From Ruegeria sp. THAF57 (GTDB taxonomy: Bacteria > Pseudomonadota > Alphaproteobacteria > Rhodobacterales > Rhodobacteraceae): DNA of 64,000 nucleotides. A model generated the notes under the pieces. The model was given only the letters and a program-made list of their open reading frames with translations. It was not told where the DNA came from and ran no database searches. Shown piece after piece: positions 48,095 to 60,831 of this stretch (the first letter of the stretch is position 1; each line of letters begins with the position of its first letter). The stretch lies in contig NZ_CAIWNQ010000004.1 of assembly GCF_903914075.1 (NCBI RefSeq), positions 248,001 to 312,000 of the forward strand. The letters are read 5' to 3'. A program made the position numbers and the translations under genes.

Positions 48095-48547
48095 ATGTCC
48101 GGCGATAATGACCTGATAAAGTTATACTCTGGCCGAATTCTGGCGCTGGCGTCGGATATTCCCCATTTGGACCGGCTTGAGAATCCGGACGCGACGGTGA
48201 AGAAACGCTCGCCTCTTTGCGGATCGACCGTGACCGTTGATGTCAAGGTTCAGGATGGACGTGTTGCGGAATTTGGGCAGGATGTGAAAGCCTGTGCCTT
48301 GGGTCAGGCATCGGCCGCCGTTGTCGGGGGCGCTGTTGTTGGCGCGACCAGAGCGCAGATAGAAACGGCGCGCGATCAACTGGCCGATATGCTCAAAAAG
48401 GATGGCCCTGCCCCTGATGCCCCGTTTGACGGGTTGGAGGTTTTGATGCCTGCCCGCGAATACAAGAACCGCCATGCCTCGATTCTACTTGCTTTGGATG
48501 CAACGGCCGAAGCGATGGAACAGGCTGAACAAGCAAACTGCGCGTAA
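48095..48547 (+). CDS. IscU/NifU-N-like iron-sulfur scaffold family protein
   Basis: A 150-residue protein of the IscU/NifU N-terminal family. Two of the three cluster cysteines are present: Cys42 in SPLCGSTVTVDV and Cys68 in VKACALGQAS. Where IscU has its third cysteine (KLHCS), this protein reads RHAS with Ala128. It may therefore bind metal differently or act as an accessory factor. GAGGGGA gives a good start at 48095. It is divergent from hisI by 63 bp and precedes marC; no isc or suf genes are near. Confidence 0.85.
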   Translation: MSGDNDLIKLYSGRILALASDIPHLDRLENPDATVKKRSPLCGSTVTVDVKVQDGRVAEFGQDVKACALGQASAAVVGGAVVGATRAQIETARDQLADMLKKDGPAPDAPFDGLEVLMPAREYKNRHASILLALDATAEAMEQAEQANCA

Positions 48548-48606
48548 CCATAGTTTTTTCCGGCAATTCAGTCTAACCTCCTGCGAAATCAGGGGGAGTT
48601 TGTGAT

Positions 48607-49245
48607 TTGAACAACTTGCTGGAACATTTCGTCACGCTTTGGGTTGTGATTGATCCCATCGGCACGATCCCCGTTTTCATTGCCGTTACCACCGGGCTGG
48701 AGGCTGCAGCAAGGCGCAAGATGGCGTTGGTTGCGTCAATTATCAGCGCTGGAATTCTTTTGTTCTTTCTAGTCTTCGGGCAATTGCTGATCGAGGCGCT
48801 GGATATCGGGCTGAACTCATTTCAGGTTGCAGGTGGCATTATTCTGTTCCTGTTCGCGCTGACCATGATTTTTGGCGAAAGCAAGCAGGACACCGAACAA
48901 CGCGCCGCCGAGGAAGATATCAGAGACAAGATGCACCAGCACAACCCGGCCATTTTTCCGCTGGCGGTTCCATCTTTGGCATCGCCCGGCGCCATGTTGG
49001 CCATCGTCATTCTGACGGACAACAATAGATACAGCGTTGCTGACCAGGGAATCACGGCGCTTGTCATGATTTCGGTCGTGGCCATTGCATTTGTGCTTAT
49101 GCTGTTGGCCGAGCCTATCATTCGGTTGATTGGCCATTCTGGAGCCGCGATCATCAGCCGTGTCATGGGGATGATATTGGCCTCTGTCGCCGTGAACTCT
49201 GTTCTGTCGGCGATGCTGGAAATAATGAAAACCGGGCAATTGTAG
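48607..49245 (+). CDS. MarC-family integral membrane protein
   Basis: A 212-residue inner-membrane protein with about six helices in two similar halves. Typical parts are FVTLWVVIDPIGTIPVFIAVT at the start, FALTMIFGE, and FPLAVPSLASPGAMLAIVIL. MarC was once linked to multiple antibiotic resistance but its function is unknown. The start is a TTG at 48607, with GGGGGAG about 10 nt upstream; no in-frame ATG is near. Confidence 0.88.
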   Translation: MNNLLEHFVTLWVVIDPIGTIPVFIAVTTGLEAAARRKMALVASIISAGILLFFLVFGQLLIEALDIGLNSFQVAGGIILFLFALTMIFGESKQDTEQRAAEEDIRDKMHQHNPAIFPLAVPSLASPGAMLAIVILTDNNRYSVADQGITALVMISVVAIAFVLMLLAEPIIRLIGHSGAAIISRVMGMILASVAVNSVLSAMLEIMKTGQL

Positions 49246-49249
49246 AAAA

Positions 49250-49282
49250 AAACCGCCGCACCTTCCGGGCGGAAAGGGCGGC
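49250..49282 (-). terminator. Terminator of the SOS-box small gene
   Basis: CCGCCGC/GCGGCGG stem enclosing an inner CTTTCCGCCCGGAAGG-type hairpin, with T7 on the minus strand. On the plus strand, after marC, it has no T-run, so it belongs to the minus-strand transcript. Confidence 0.75.
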
Positions 49283-49323
49283 GGCAGGATGTGCGTTTCT
49301 CGTGTGGGTCCGGAGGTCCGCAC

Positions 49324-49342
49324 GGGGCCGAGGCAAGGCCCC
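49324..49342 (-). repeat. Hairpin in the 3' UTR of the small gene
   Basis: GGGGCC/GGCCCC stem with a 7-nt loop, inside the roughly 150-nt untranslated stretch between the small gene's stop and its terminator. Confidence 0.45.
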
Positions 49343-49432
49343 TTCAAGGGAATTGGGACAGGCAGGTCACCCTTGACTGAGATGGGGATGACAGCGCGGG
49401 TTTGGTCGGCACGAGATCGCAGGCAGAAAAGG

Positions 49433-49555
49433 TTAGAACGCTCCGGGCAGGTGGAGGGCAACCATCAGAATAACCACCAAAGAAACGGCACCGGCTGCGT
49501 CCTGCAAAATCGTAGATTGTGAGCGGGTGATGGCGGTCTTTATCTGGGTTAACAT
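49433..49555 (-). CDS. 40-residue membrane protein behind an SOS box
   Basis: MLTQIKTAITRSQSTILQDA forms an amphipathic N-terminus, followed by one hydrophobic helix (about 21-37, AGAVSLVVILMVALHLP) and GAF. An excellent GGAGGTGA lies 5 nt before the ATG, much stronger than is usual in this window. A perfect GTTC-N7-GTTC box is 70 bp upstream and a terminator lies downstream, so it is a complete small transcription unit after recG. Size and layout recall SOS-induced membrane peptides (Caulobacter SidA, E. coli TisB), but I see no sequence identity to them. Function is unknown; coding is likely. Confidence 0.72.
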   Translation of the reverse strand: MLTQIKTAITRSQSTILQDAAGAVSLVVILMVALHLPGAF

Positions 49556-49624
49556 GGGTCACCTCCGGTCAGAGCTTTAATCCTTTGTTGACCTTTTGTT
49601 CTCATATTTTGCCGAGTCGGTAAA

Positions 49625-49639
49625 GAACTTTTTGAGAAC
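49625..49639 (-). promoter_or_regulatory. Perfect alphaproteobacterial SOS box GTTC-N7-GTTC
   Basis: Minus strand GTTC-TCAAAAA-GTTC, with a third GTTC six bases further upstream (49646-49649). This is the LexA site known from Rhodobacter and Caulobacter. It lies between the recG stop and the small gene, 70 bp before the latter's ATG. Confidence 0.65.
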
Positions 49640-49666
49640 ATTTGTGAACTAAAGGGAAATTACTCT

Positions 49667-53892
<4,226 letters not shown>

Positions 53893-54003
53893 TCACGTAA
53901 TCTTGAAACTCAGTGATAGGGCGAGGTTATTCTCAGGTCCAGACGTGCCGTTCATAGACTGAGGGTACCGCTCTGAACCAACGGCCAGATTTCGAAACCC
54001 GGG

Positions 54004-54720
54004 TTACGCGCCGACCGCCACCCGCCTGTCGTCCATGCTGTTGCTTTGTGGGTCCCGTAGGACGTATCCCCTGCCCCAAACTGTTTCGATATAGTTTTCG
54101 CCGCCCGTCGCGTTGCTGAGTTTCTTGCGCAGCTTGCAGATAAAGACGTCGATGATCTTAAGTTCGGGTTCGTCCATGCCGCCATAGAGGTGATTCAGGA
54201 ACATTTCCTTGGTGAGTGTCGTGCCTTTGCGCAAACTCAACAGTTCTAGCATCTGGTACTCCTTGCCAGTCAGGTGTACGGCTTTGCCTTCGACCTCGAC
54301 TGTTTTGGCATCCAGGTTCACCGCGACGCGGCCCGTGTGGATCACGGATTGGGAATGGCCCTTGGAACGGCGAATGATTGCGTGAATACGTGCAACCAGT
54401 TCTTCACGGTGGAAAGGTTTGGTCATGTAGTCGTCAGCACCAAAACCGAAACCTTTGATTTTGCTTTCGGTGTCGTCAGCGCCAGACAGGATCAGGATCG
54501 GCGTTTCAACCCGCGCAATGCGCAATTGACGTAATACTTCGTGCCCATTCATATCAGGCAGGTTCAGGTCCAGAAGGATCAGGTCGTAATCATATAGTTT
54601 TGCCAGATCGATACCCTCCTCGCCGAGGTCGGTCGCATAGACATTGAGGTTGGCGTGGGTCAACATCAATTCGATGCTTTTCGACGTAGTGGGATCATCC
54701 TCGACAAGAAGTATACGCAT
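54004..54720 (-). CDS. ctrA: Cell-cycle response regulator CtrA
   Basis: OmpR-type master regulator, 238 residues. The receiver has the phospho-acceptor Asp51 in [15 protein letters not shown] and the lysine in [10 protein letters not shown]; the winged helix has [20 protein letters not shown] and [14 protein letters not shown], nearly invariant in alphaproteobacteria. In Rhodobacterales it controls motility, c-di-GMP and gene-transfer-agent genes rather than viability. The C-terminal tail ends VAVGA, not the di-alanine ClpXP signal of Caulobacter. GGAG precedes the start. It lies downstream of sciP on the same strand. Confidence 0.97.
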   Translation of the reverse strand: MRILLVEDDPTTSKSIELMLTHANLNVYATDLGEEGIDLAKLYDYDLILLDLNLPDMNGHEVLRQLRIARVETPILILSGADDTESKIKGFGFGADDYMTKPFHREELVARIHAIIRRSKGHSQSVIHTGRVAVNLDAKTVEVEGKAVHLTGKEYQMLELLSLRKGTTLTKEMFLNHLYGGMDEPELKIIDVFICKLRKKLSNATGGENYIETVWGRGYVLRDPQSNSMDDRRVAVGA

Positions 54721-54771
54721 TTACTGCTCCAATTCGGTTCAACGTACCAATTAGGTTAAGCCTGCTCAAAA

Positions 54772-54790
54772 ATGGTTAATCTGACGTTAC
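54772..54790. promoter_or_regulatory. CtrA-type site upstream of ctrA
   Basis: ATGGTTAA (reverse of half-site TTAACCAT) at 54772-54779, continuing as TTAA-N7-TTAC (54776-54790, one mismatch to the full site). It lies about 55-70 bp before the ctrA ATG, in line with known CtrA self-control. Confidence 0.55.
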
Positions 54791-54804
54791 CGTTGAATCA
54801 CTTA

Positions 54805-55095
54805 TTAACTTTCATCTTTAGGTTGTCGATATTTTTTTAAAGCCGTCACTTTCAGGGCGTCTTTTCCATGCTCTGCAACGGCCGAAACCCAGGAATTGAA
54901 CTCTTCATCGCTCAGCCCATACCGTGACTTTGCGTCAGACAGCGTGATCAGGCCGTAAAGTACGCCGCGAACAACAACGACTTTGCGCGACGCCACCCAT
55001 CTTGTCGTGTCCGCCGGAGGAAGGTCTGCGCGCGACAAAACCGTTCCATCCGGTAGGGTTACGGACCGTGGTCCTTCAACTTTGTGCAAATACAT
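54805..55095 (-). CDS. sciP: CtrA inhibitor SciP (DUF1153)
   Basis: A 96-residue helix-turn-helix protein that binds CtrA and stops it recruiting RNA polymerase. Conserved parts are MYLHKVEGPRSVTLPDG, the RWVASRKVVVVRGVLYGLI helix pair, YGLSDEEFNSWVSAVAEHG and LKKYRQP. ATG 55095 has AAAAGG at 8 nt; ATG 55101 is too near that site. It lies directly before ctrA, 84 bp apart, on the same strand, so inhibitor and target may share transcripts. Confidence 0.92.
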   Translation of the reverse strand: MYLHKVEGPRSVTLPDGTVLSRADLPPADTTRWVASRKVVVVRGVLYGLITLSDAKSRYGLSDEEFNSWVSAVAEHGKDALKVTALKKYRQPKDES

Positions 55096-55161
55096 CTTCA
55101 TAACCTTTTCTGCTGCGACAAAGCTGAGGCCAGCGTACTTAATGCTGGGTGAAACCACCCC

Positions 55162-55189
55162 TTGAGAGTGTGTAGAATTTTCCTATATT
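55162..55189 (+). promoter_or_regulatory. Predicted promoter of mnmA
   Basis: TTGAGA, 16 bp, TATATT, placing the start site near 55196, about 28 nt before the mnmA ATG. Confidence 0.5.
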
Positions 55190-55223
55190 CTGCCGGTCTT
55201 TCTTAATCCGTACTGGAATCGTC

Positions 55224-56369
55224 ATGGCCCTCGATACCGAGACACCGCTGAACTCGCTTGGCATTGCTAAACCCCCGTCGGAAACGCGGGTGGTTGTGGC
55301 CATGTCTGGTGGTGTGGACAGTTCTGTTGTGGCGGCACATCTGGCCGATCAGGGCTATGACGTCGTGGGCGTGACGCTGCAATTGTATGACCATGGTGCG
55401 GCGCTGGCTAAGAAAGGCGCGTGCTGTGCAGGGATCGACATCCACGATGCGCGGCGCGTGGCGGAAGAGCGCGGCTTTCCCCACTACGTTCTGGACTATG
55501 AGAACATCTTTAAGGACGCGGTGATTTACGAGTTTGCCGACAGCTATCTGGCTGGTGCAACCCCTGTGCCCTGCATCCGGTGTAACGAGCGTGTAAAATT
55601 CAAAGACTTGCTGGAAACTGCAAAAGACCTCGAAGCCGACTGCATGGCCACCGGCCACTATATCCAGCGCAAGATGGGTCCGAACGGCCCGGAACTGCAC
55701 AGCGCCGAGGATGCGAACCGCGATCAGTCCTATTTCCTGTTCTCGACCACGCCCGAGCAGCTGGATTTCCTGCGGTTTCCGCTGGGCCACCTGCCCTCGA
55801 AGGACGCCACGCGCGAGATGGCAGCGCAATACGGGCTGGCCGTGGCCGACAAACCCGATAGTCAGGACATCTGTTTCGTGCCCGATGGCAACTATGCCAG
55901 CGTGATCGAGAAACTGCGCCCCGGTGCGGCTGAACCCGGCGAGATCGTCCATGCCGATGGCCGCGTTTTGGCGCAGCATGACGGGGTCATTCACTACACG
56001 ATCGGGCAACGCCGTGGGCTTGGCATCGGCGGCCTGAGCGAACCGCTTTACGTGGTCAAGCTGGACGTGGACAAAAAGCAGGTCGTGGTCGGCCCCAAGG
56101 ACATGCTGGCCACCCGCACAATCCCCGTGCGCGAGATCAACTGGCTGGGCGATGAGCCGTTCACGTCGCGCGACGAGTGGCACCTGAAGGTCAAGGTTCG
56201 GTCCACTCGACCCCCGCGCGACGCGATCGTTCGCCCCCTGTCAGACACCACCGCCGAAGTCGAGCTGCTGACGCCCGAGGAAGGCATTTCTCCGGGTCAG
56301 GCTTGTGTCTTTTACGCGTCTGAAGGTAGCCGAATCTTTGGCGGCGGCTGGATTTGGCGCGGCTACTGA
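55224..56369 (+). CDS. mnmA: tRNA 2-thiouridylase MnmA
   Basis: Thiolates uridine 34 of Lys, Glu and Gln tRNAs; 381 residues. The PP-loop SGGVDSS is near residue 28, the catalytic-cysteine segments are [13 protein letters not shown] and [11 protein letters not shown], and the C-terminal barrel includes [13 protein letters not shown]. The first 20 residues are an extension over the E. coli enzyme. It is divergent from sciP and convergent with the CadD-like gene. Confidence 0.97.
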   Translation: MALDTETPLNSLGIAKPPSETRVVVAMSGGVDSSVVAAHLADQGYDVVGVTLQLYDHGAALAKKGACCAGIDIHDARRVAEERGFPHYVLDYENIFKDAVIYEFADSYLAGATPVPCIRCNERVKFKDLLETAKDLEADCMATGHYIQRKMGPNGPELHSAEDANRDQSYFLFSTTPEQLDFLRFPLGHLPSKDATREMAAQYGLAVADKPDSQDICFVPDGNYASVIEKLRPGAAEPGEIVHADGRVLAQHDGVIHYTIGQRRGLGIGGLSEPLYVVKLDVDKKQVVVGPKDMLATRTIPVREINWLGDEPFTSRDEWHLKVKVRSTRPPRDAIVRPLSDTTAEVELLTPEEGISPGQACVFYASEGSRIFGGGWIWRGY

Positions 56370-56379
56370 TTCAGCAATA

Positions 56380-56955
56380 TCACAAGGCGTCTGTTGGGCT
56401 GTTGATCAGGATATAAAGACCGACGGAAACCATGATGTAAGGAGCTATTCTGTCCAGTCGTGCGATGCGTGGACCAAGGTTTTGCGCACGAGGGGCACCC
56501 CAGCTCGCCAAGGCAATCAATCCGGTAAGCGCGAAGGCCGCTCCGATCAGTGCGGTTACCCGGAATGCAGGTGTTGAATCCGCCAACAAAGGCGTCATCG
56601 CCGCAAGTGTGTCGATTGACAGGCTCAGAAACAGGACGACCACCGATGTGACCGCGCCGCGTTCGGGTATCTTGCGATCATCTTTGCCGGACATCTGGTG
56701 CCAAATACCGCGTAGGCCAAGCGCAAGAGGAACAACCCCAAGATAGCCGACCCAGTGCAGAAAGCTCGTTTGATCCAACCCGCTGGCAATGGCTAGCGAC
56801 AGCGACAGGATCAAAACTTGCGCAACCGCAAAACCAATAACGGCGCGTGCTGTCTTCATCACCATGACCAGTCCAAACAACATGACGAGGTTGTCCAGGT
56901 TGGTCGAAATCGTCACGATGCCCGCAGAGATGGCAAATAGGATATGTTCAACCAT
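56380..56955 (-). CDS. CadD-like cadmium-resistance family transporter
   Basis: A 191-residue integral membrane protein with about five to six helices. The first helix carries ISTNLDNLVMLFGLV, and a second acidic helix reads LFLSLSIDTLAAMTPL, a pattern of the CadD/LysE-type cation exporters. Substrate is unproved. Its start overlaps the end of lpxB by 8 bp, so it is the last gene of the lipid A operon, an odd place for a metal exporter. Family assignment is moderate. Confidence 0.6.
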   Translation of the reverse strand: MVEHILFAISAGIVTISTNLDNLVMLFGLVMVMKTARAVIGFAVAQVLILSLSLAIASGLDQTSFLHWVGYLGVVPLALGLRGIWHQMSGKDDRKIPERGAVTSVVVLFLSLSIDTLAAMTPLLADSTPAFRVTALIGAAFALTGLIALASWGAPRAQNLGPRIARLDRIAPYIMVSVGLYILINSPTDAL

Positions 56956-58114
56956 GGCGCGCGGGTAGCCTGTCCAACACCGCTCGTGCCGCACGAAGGC
57001 CCGGAGCCTCGCCGCCGCGCCCCAGACGATTCATTGTCACGTCCATCGCTGTCTGCTGCGCCTTGGGGTTGGAATAAACTTTGGCCAGCGCTTCAGATAT
57101 GCGTTCCGGAGTGCAGTCATCCAGCAGACGTTCCGGAACTGCATGGGTATCAGAGACTAGATTCACAAGCGTCACGGTTTTCAGTTTTACCATCCGCTCA
57201 GCTATTTTTTGGGTCAGCCAGCTTAGCTTGTAGGCGATGACCATCGGCGTGTTTTGTGCGGCCAATTCCAGTGACACAGTGCCCGAGGCGGCCAACGCCA
57301 GATCCGCCGACGCAAACGCAGCCCGCTTCTCCGCCACAGCTTGATCTGTTGGCAGGTCGCGCGGGTCCACAATCACCGGATTGCCCGGCCAGTCTTTGAG
57401 ATGCTCGCGGACTGCATCGACCATATGCGAAACCGTCGGAACAACCACCCGCATGTCCGGGTGATCACGAAGAAGAAGTGTAAGCGCCTGTCCAAATACC
57501 GGAGCCAAACGATCAACCTCACCCCGGCGCGAACCCGGTAGAGCAAGCAAAAGCGGAGCATCACCCAATTCATGGGCCGTACGAAAATTGGTGATTTCCT
57601 GATCCGAGGCGACCGGCTCATTGGCGACAGGGTGGCCGACAAAATCACATTCCATCCCCGCCCGTTCCATGTAGGGGGGTTCAAAGGGCAGCAGCGCCAG
57701 AACGTGATCAATGACTTTGGCCATTTTATCCGCACGCCCCGGTCGCCACGCCCATACGCTTGGCGCGACATAGTGTACGGTTCTGATATTGCTTTGAGCT
57801 TTGACAATCTTGGCGACGCGCAAGGAAAAATCCGGGCTGTCGATCGTAATCAGAACATCCGGCTTCATATCCAAAACCGCCTGAGCAGTTTCGGCAATGC
57901 GACGCTTGAGGTGAAAGAACTTCGGCAGAACCTCGACCAGCCCCATTACCGAGAGTTCCGACATAGGAAAGCGGCTGTTTAGACCCTGCGCCTGCATCAA
58001 GGGGCCGCCAACCCCGTCGAACTCAACATCAGGAACAAGGTTGCGTAACCCTTCCATCAGCGAACCGCCAAGGCGGTCGCCCGAAGGTTCACCGGCGACC
58101 AGAAAAACTCGCAT
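56948..58114 (-). CDS. lpxB: Lipid-A-disaccharide synthase
   Basis: Joins UDP-diacylglucosamine and lipid X to the lipid A disaccharide; 388 residues. The GT-B-type fold starts MRVFLVAGEPSGDRLGGSLM, with DSPDFSLRVAK, YVAPSVWAWRPGRA, and the LPGSRRGEV sugar-nucleotide motif. ATG 58114 overlaps the lpxI stop by 1 bp; a longer frame adds 16 unrelated residues. Confidence 0.97.
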   Translation of the reverse strand: MRVFLVAGEPSGDRLGGSLMEGLRNLVPDVEFDGVGGPLMQAQGLNSRFPMSELSVMGLVEVLPKFFHLKRRIAETAQAVLDMKPDVLITIDSPDFSLRVAKIVKAQSNIRTVHYVAPSVWAWRPGRADKMAKVIDHVLALLPFEPPYMERAGMECDFVGHPVANEPVASDQEITNFRTAHELGDAPLLLALPGSRRGEVDRLAPVFGQALTLLLRDHPDMRVVVPTVSHMVDAVREHLKDWPGNPVIVDPRDLPTDQAVAEKRAAFASADLALAASGTVSLELAAQNTPMVIAYKLSWLTQKIAERMVKLKTVTLVNLVSDTHAVPERLLDDCTPERISEALAKVYSNPKAQQTAMDVTMNRLGRGGEAPGLRAARAVLDRLPARHG

Positions 58115-58908
58115 CAGTTGGCCCGCTCGCGGACATAAAGAAACAGGCCGAGGCGATCGCATTCTTCAACGACCCGCTCCTGATCCAACACAATGACACC
58201 GCCTTTTTCGATAACGATACCCGTCAGACCCGCAGCCACGGCTCCCGAGACTGTGCCGGGGCCGATTGTTGGAAGATCGGCACGACGGTCCTGATCGGGT
58301 TTAGGGGCTTTGAACAAAACCCCTCCGCCTGCATCGGGGCGTTGGGTCAGCGATTGCAGCATCCAGTCAGTGCCAAAGATGCTTTCAATAACAAGTGCTT
58401 GCCCTTTTGAAACCGCACAGGCCTGACCAACATCCGCAGTTCCCATTGCGCGCAGAATACCGGCCGCCCTGTCTGCATCGGCCAGATCGTCATCCGACGG
58501 CTGCGTGTCAGTCAAGCAACCAAGTTGCGGCAACAAGGCCGGTGCGATTTCATGGGCCGCGCGCACTTTCAGACCGGTTTCTTCAAGAATGCCGATTACT
58601 GCACGCAGCGCACTATCATCCCCGGACATCAGCGCCTGCTGAATCACGGGTACAAGAGGCATCGTGGCGGAATCAATGCGCGAGGGGTCTATCTGAGGCC
58701 GCTTCACAGCACCCGCCATACAGATTTCGGTAACACCGCGCCCTTTCAGATCGGCAATGAAACTGCCCAGATGCTCCAACGGAAAGACGATATCGGCAGT
58801 GAGCCTATCCGGGATGAACCCCTCCATTGCGCAAATGATCGGTTTGGTCTCAAGGTGGCTAACCACCTCATCCGGCAATGCGCCCGTTCCCGCAATCAGC
58901 GCCAGCAT
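58114..58908 (-). CDS. lpxI: UDP-2,3-diacylglucosamine pyrophosphatase LpxI
   Basis: Cleaves UDP-2,3-diacylglucosamine to lipid X, doing in alphaproteobacteria what LpxH does in E. coli. The 264 residues are of the LpxI (DUF1009) type: start LALIAGTGALPDEVV, middle CMAGAVKRPQIDPS, and C-terminal LPTIGPGTVSGAVAAGLTGI. It lies between lpxA (3 bp) and lpxB (overlap). Confidence 0.96.
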   Translation of the reverse strand: MLALIAGTGALPDEVVSHLETKPIICAMEGFIPDRLTADIVFPLEHLGSFIADLKGRGVTEICMAGAVKRPQIDPSRIDSATMPLVPVIQQALMSGDDSALRAVIGILEETGLKVRAAHEIAPALLPQLGCLTDTQPSDDDLADADRAAGILRAMGTADVGQACAVSKGQALVIESIFGTDWMLQSLTQRPDAGGGVLFKAPKPDQDRRADLPTIGPGTVSGAVAAGLTGIVIEKGGVIVLDQERVVEECDRLGLFLYVRERAN

Positions 58909-58911
58909 GAG

Positions 58912-59697
58912 TTACTTCCTCGGGGTCAGGAAAGAACGGTCTGTCTGTCCGGTGACAAAATCGACGATCCGTTGCACGTATTCGCTTTCGTTTTCTGCGC
59001 CGACACGCTGCGCACGTTCCATAAATGTGCCATCGCCCGTCGATAGCTCACGGAAGGCCGCGCGCAGGGCCGAGATATCTTCGCGGGAGACACCTTTGCG
59101 TTTCAGACCAACCAGATTCAGCCCGTCCAACTCGCCGCGTGGGGCCTGAACCAGCCCATAGGGAATGACGTCGTTCGGTACCATGGTCAGCGCGCCGATT
59201 ATCGCGCCGCGTCCGACTCGCACCCACTGATGCAGTCCAGAAATACCACCCACGATCACGTCATCTTCGATGATGCAGTGTCCGGCAGCCCCGGCATGGT
59301 TCACCATAATCACCCGGTCGCCGATCTGCACGTCGTGAGCCACGTGAACGCCTGCCATCAGCAGACAATCATCCCCGATCCGGGTCACTCCGCCACCGCC
59401 ATCGGTGCCCGTATTTACAGTAACATGCTCGCGGATGCGATTGCGCTTGCCGATTTCAAGGCGGGTATTTTCGCCGCCGAATTTGAGGTCCTGCGGAATC
59501 TCACCGATCACCGAGAAATTGAAGATGACCGTGTCATCCCCGACCGAAGTATCGCCGGTCACGACCACATGCGATTTCAGCTCGACCCGGTCGCCCAGTT
59601 TGACCCGAGGCCCGACGTAGCAGAACGGCCCGATGATGCAGTTTTCACCGATCTGCGCACCGTCTTCGATGATTGCGCTGGGGTGAATGCCGCTCAT
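58912..59697 (-). CDS. lpxA: UDP-GlcNAc acyltransferase LpxA
   Basis: First lipid A step, adding a 3-hydroxyacyl chain to UDP-GlcNAc; 261 residues of left-handed beta-helix plus helical tail. Catalytic His121 is in GVHVAHD. The position matching E. coli Gly173, the acyl-chain ruler, is Met172 in [10 protein letters not shown], predicting a C10 chain as in Pseudomonas. NLVGLKRKG is the usual tail motif. ATG 59697 overlaps the fabZ stop by 4 bp. Confidence 0.96.
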   Translation of the reverse strand: MSGIHPSAIIEDGAQIGENCIIGPFCYVGPRVKLGDRVELKSHVVVTGDTSVGDDTVIFNFSVIGEIPQDLKFGGENTRLEIGKRNRIREHVTVNTGTDGGGGVTRIGDDCLLMAGVHVAHDVQIGDRVIMVNHAGAAGHCIIEDDVIVGGISGLHQWVRVGRGAIIGALTMVPNDVIPYGLVQAPRGELDGLNLVGLKRKGVSREDISALRAAFRELSTGDGTFMERAQRVGAENESEYVQRIVDFVTGQTDRSFLTPRK

Positions 59698-60167
59698 GTC
59701 GTTTTTTCCATGTCCCAATCAACATAGGCCGAGAATTCAGCTTCGGCGGCAACCTCACCTTCAACAGTTGCACGGCCGCTGAACTTGAAAATCTTACCAC
59801 CTTTTTTGCCACGCACAGTTTCCACATGCATCTCAAGCACGTCGCCCGGTACGACTTTGCGGCGGAATTTGCATTTGTCGATATTCATGAAATAGATCAG
59901 CAGTTCGCTGTCGATCACATCCATGCCCACGCCCAACATCACACCGGCGGTCTGCGCCATCGCCTCGACGATGGTGACGCCCGGCATGATCGGAGTACCC
60001 GGAAAGTGCCCCTGAAAATGCGGTTCGTTCATGGTGACGTTTTTTATGCCGACCGCAGACTGATAGCCCGAGATGTTGATGACCTTGTCCACCAGCAGAA
60101 ACGGATAGCGGTGCGGCAAAATCCGCTGGATCAGCTGAATGTCTGCGCTCTTGGTTTCCGTACTCAT
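59694..60167 (-). CDS. fabZ: 3-hydroxyacyl-ACP dehydratase FabZ
   Basis: Hot-dog dehydratase of fatty-acid elongation; 157 residues. The catalytic histidine is in [15 protein letters not shown] and the glutamate in [22 protein letters not shown] opens the fold. It competes with LpxA for 3-hydroxyacyl-ACP, and the two genes overlap by 4 bp. ATG 60167 fits the family; an upstream in-frame extension does not. Confidence 0.96.
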   Translation of the reverse strand: MSTETKSADIQLIQRILPHRYPFLLVDKVINISGYQSAVGIKNVTMNEPHFQGHFPGTPIMPGVTIVEAMAQTAGVMLGVGMDVIDSELLIYFMNIDKCKFRRKVVPGDVLEMHVETVRGKKGGKIFKFSGRATVEGEVAAEAEFSAYVDWDMEKTT

Positions 60168-60239
60168 GATGAAGGTGTCCCGTTCTGGATTGCTCTTTCC
60201 GGCGTGGTTAGCAACACCACGCCCCAAGGGCAAGCAAAC

Positions 60240-60824
60240 CTATTCGTTCGCCTGGTTTTCTATTGTGCTTCCGTCCCCGATTACCACGTTAATCCGGGCA
60301 ATTGCAGATTCGGTCACATCTGTGCGGTCCGAGCTTAAAAAGACACTTGAACGTTCTATAATGACAGTTGCTCCGGATTCACGAAGCAGGTCTATCAGCA
60401 CGGGCTGAATCAACTCAAAAAACATCTGCTGGGCTTCTTCACTCCGCCGCGCAAGTGCGTCCAGCTTTGCCCGCTGCCCGTCCCGATGGGATTGCACCTT
60501 TTCATCGAATGCTTCAGCTAGCGGTCGAAAATCTTCCGGCGGAAGCTCGGCCCGTTGCTCTGTAAGGTCTTTTTCCTCACGACTAAGTTCGGCAACGATC
60601 CGTTCATTCTCTTCGGCCAACAGTGTGCCCTCAGCCTCGATCTCACGCAGGACACGTTGGCCAAATTCGGAGTCGGCGAACAGACGCTCACTGGAAATCG
60701 TCAGAACCGCCGTTTGCGGAACCCCCAGTTGCTGAGCCTGAGCAAAACCGGCAAGGAAAATGGTCAAAAAAACACACAGGGCCCAAAGGGGGCCCTGCAG
60801 TTTAAGAGATAATGAGTTCATCAT
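60240..60824 (-). CDS. OmpH/Skp-family periplasmic chaperone
   Basis: A 194-residue exported protein with a signal peptide ending near GFAQA, a short beta segment (VLTISSERLFADSEFGQRVL) and long charged helices (about 70-150) that form the Skp tentacles, then VIIERSSVFLSSDRTDVTE. Skp holds unfolded outer-membrane proteins for BamA, whose gene lies 7 bp upstream. Start could be either of two adjacent ATGs. Confidence 0.9.
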   Translation of the reverse strand: MMNSLSLKLQGPLWALCVFLTIFLAGFAQAQQLGVPQTAVLTISSERLFADSEFGQRVLREIEAEGTLLAEENERIVAELSREEKDLTEQRAELPPEDFRPLAEAFDEKVQSHRDGQRAKLDALARRSEEAQQMFFELIQPVLIDLLRESGATVIIERSSVFLSSDRTDVTESAIARINVVIGDGSTIENQANE

Positions 60825-60831
60825 CCTCTGG

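Noticed and set aside
49289..49522. 77-codon plus-strand frame after marC
   Set aside because: Basic, low-complexity translation over a hairpin-rich 3' UTR, with no ribosome site; opposite strand holds the better-supported small gene.
49577..49591. TTAA-N7-TTGA resembling a CtrA site before the SOS-box small gene
   Set aside because: One mismatch and close to the ribosome site; the LexA-type box is the better explanation of control.
55203..56183. 326-codon minus-strand frame opposite mnmA
   Set aside because: Antisense shadow of mnmA; His/Gln-rich translation typical of reverse-frame noise.
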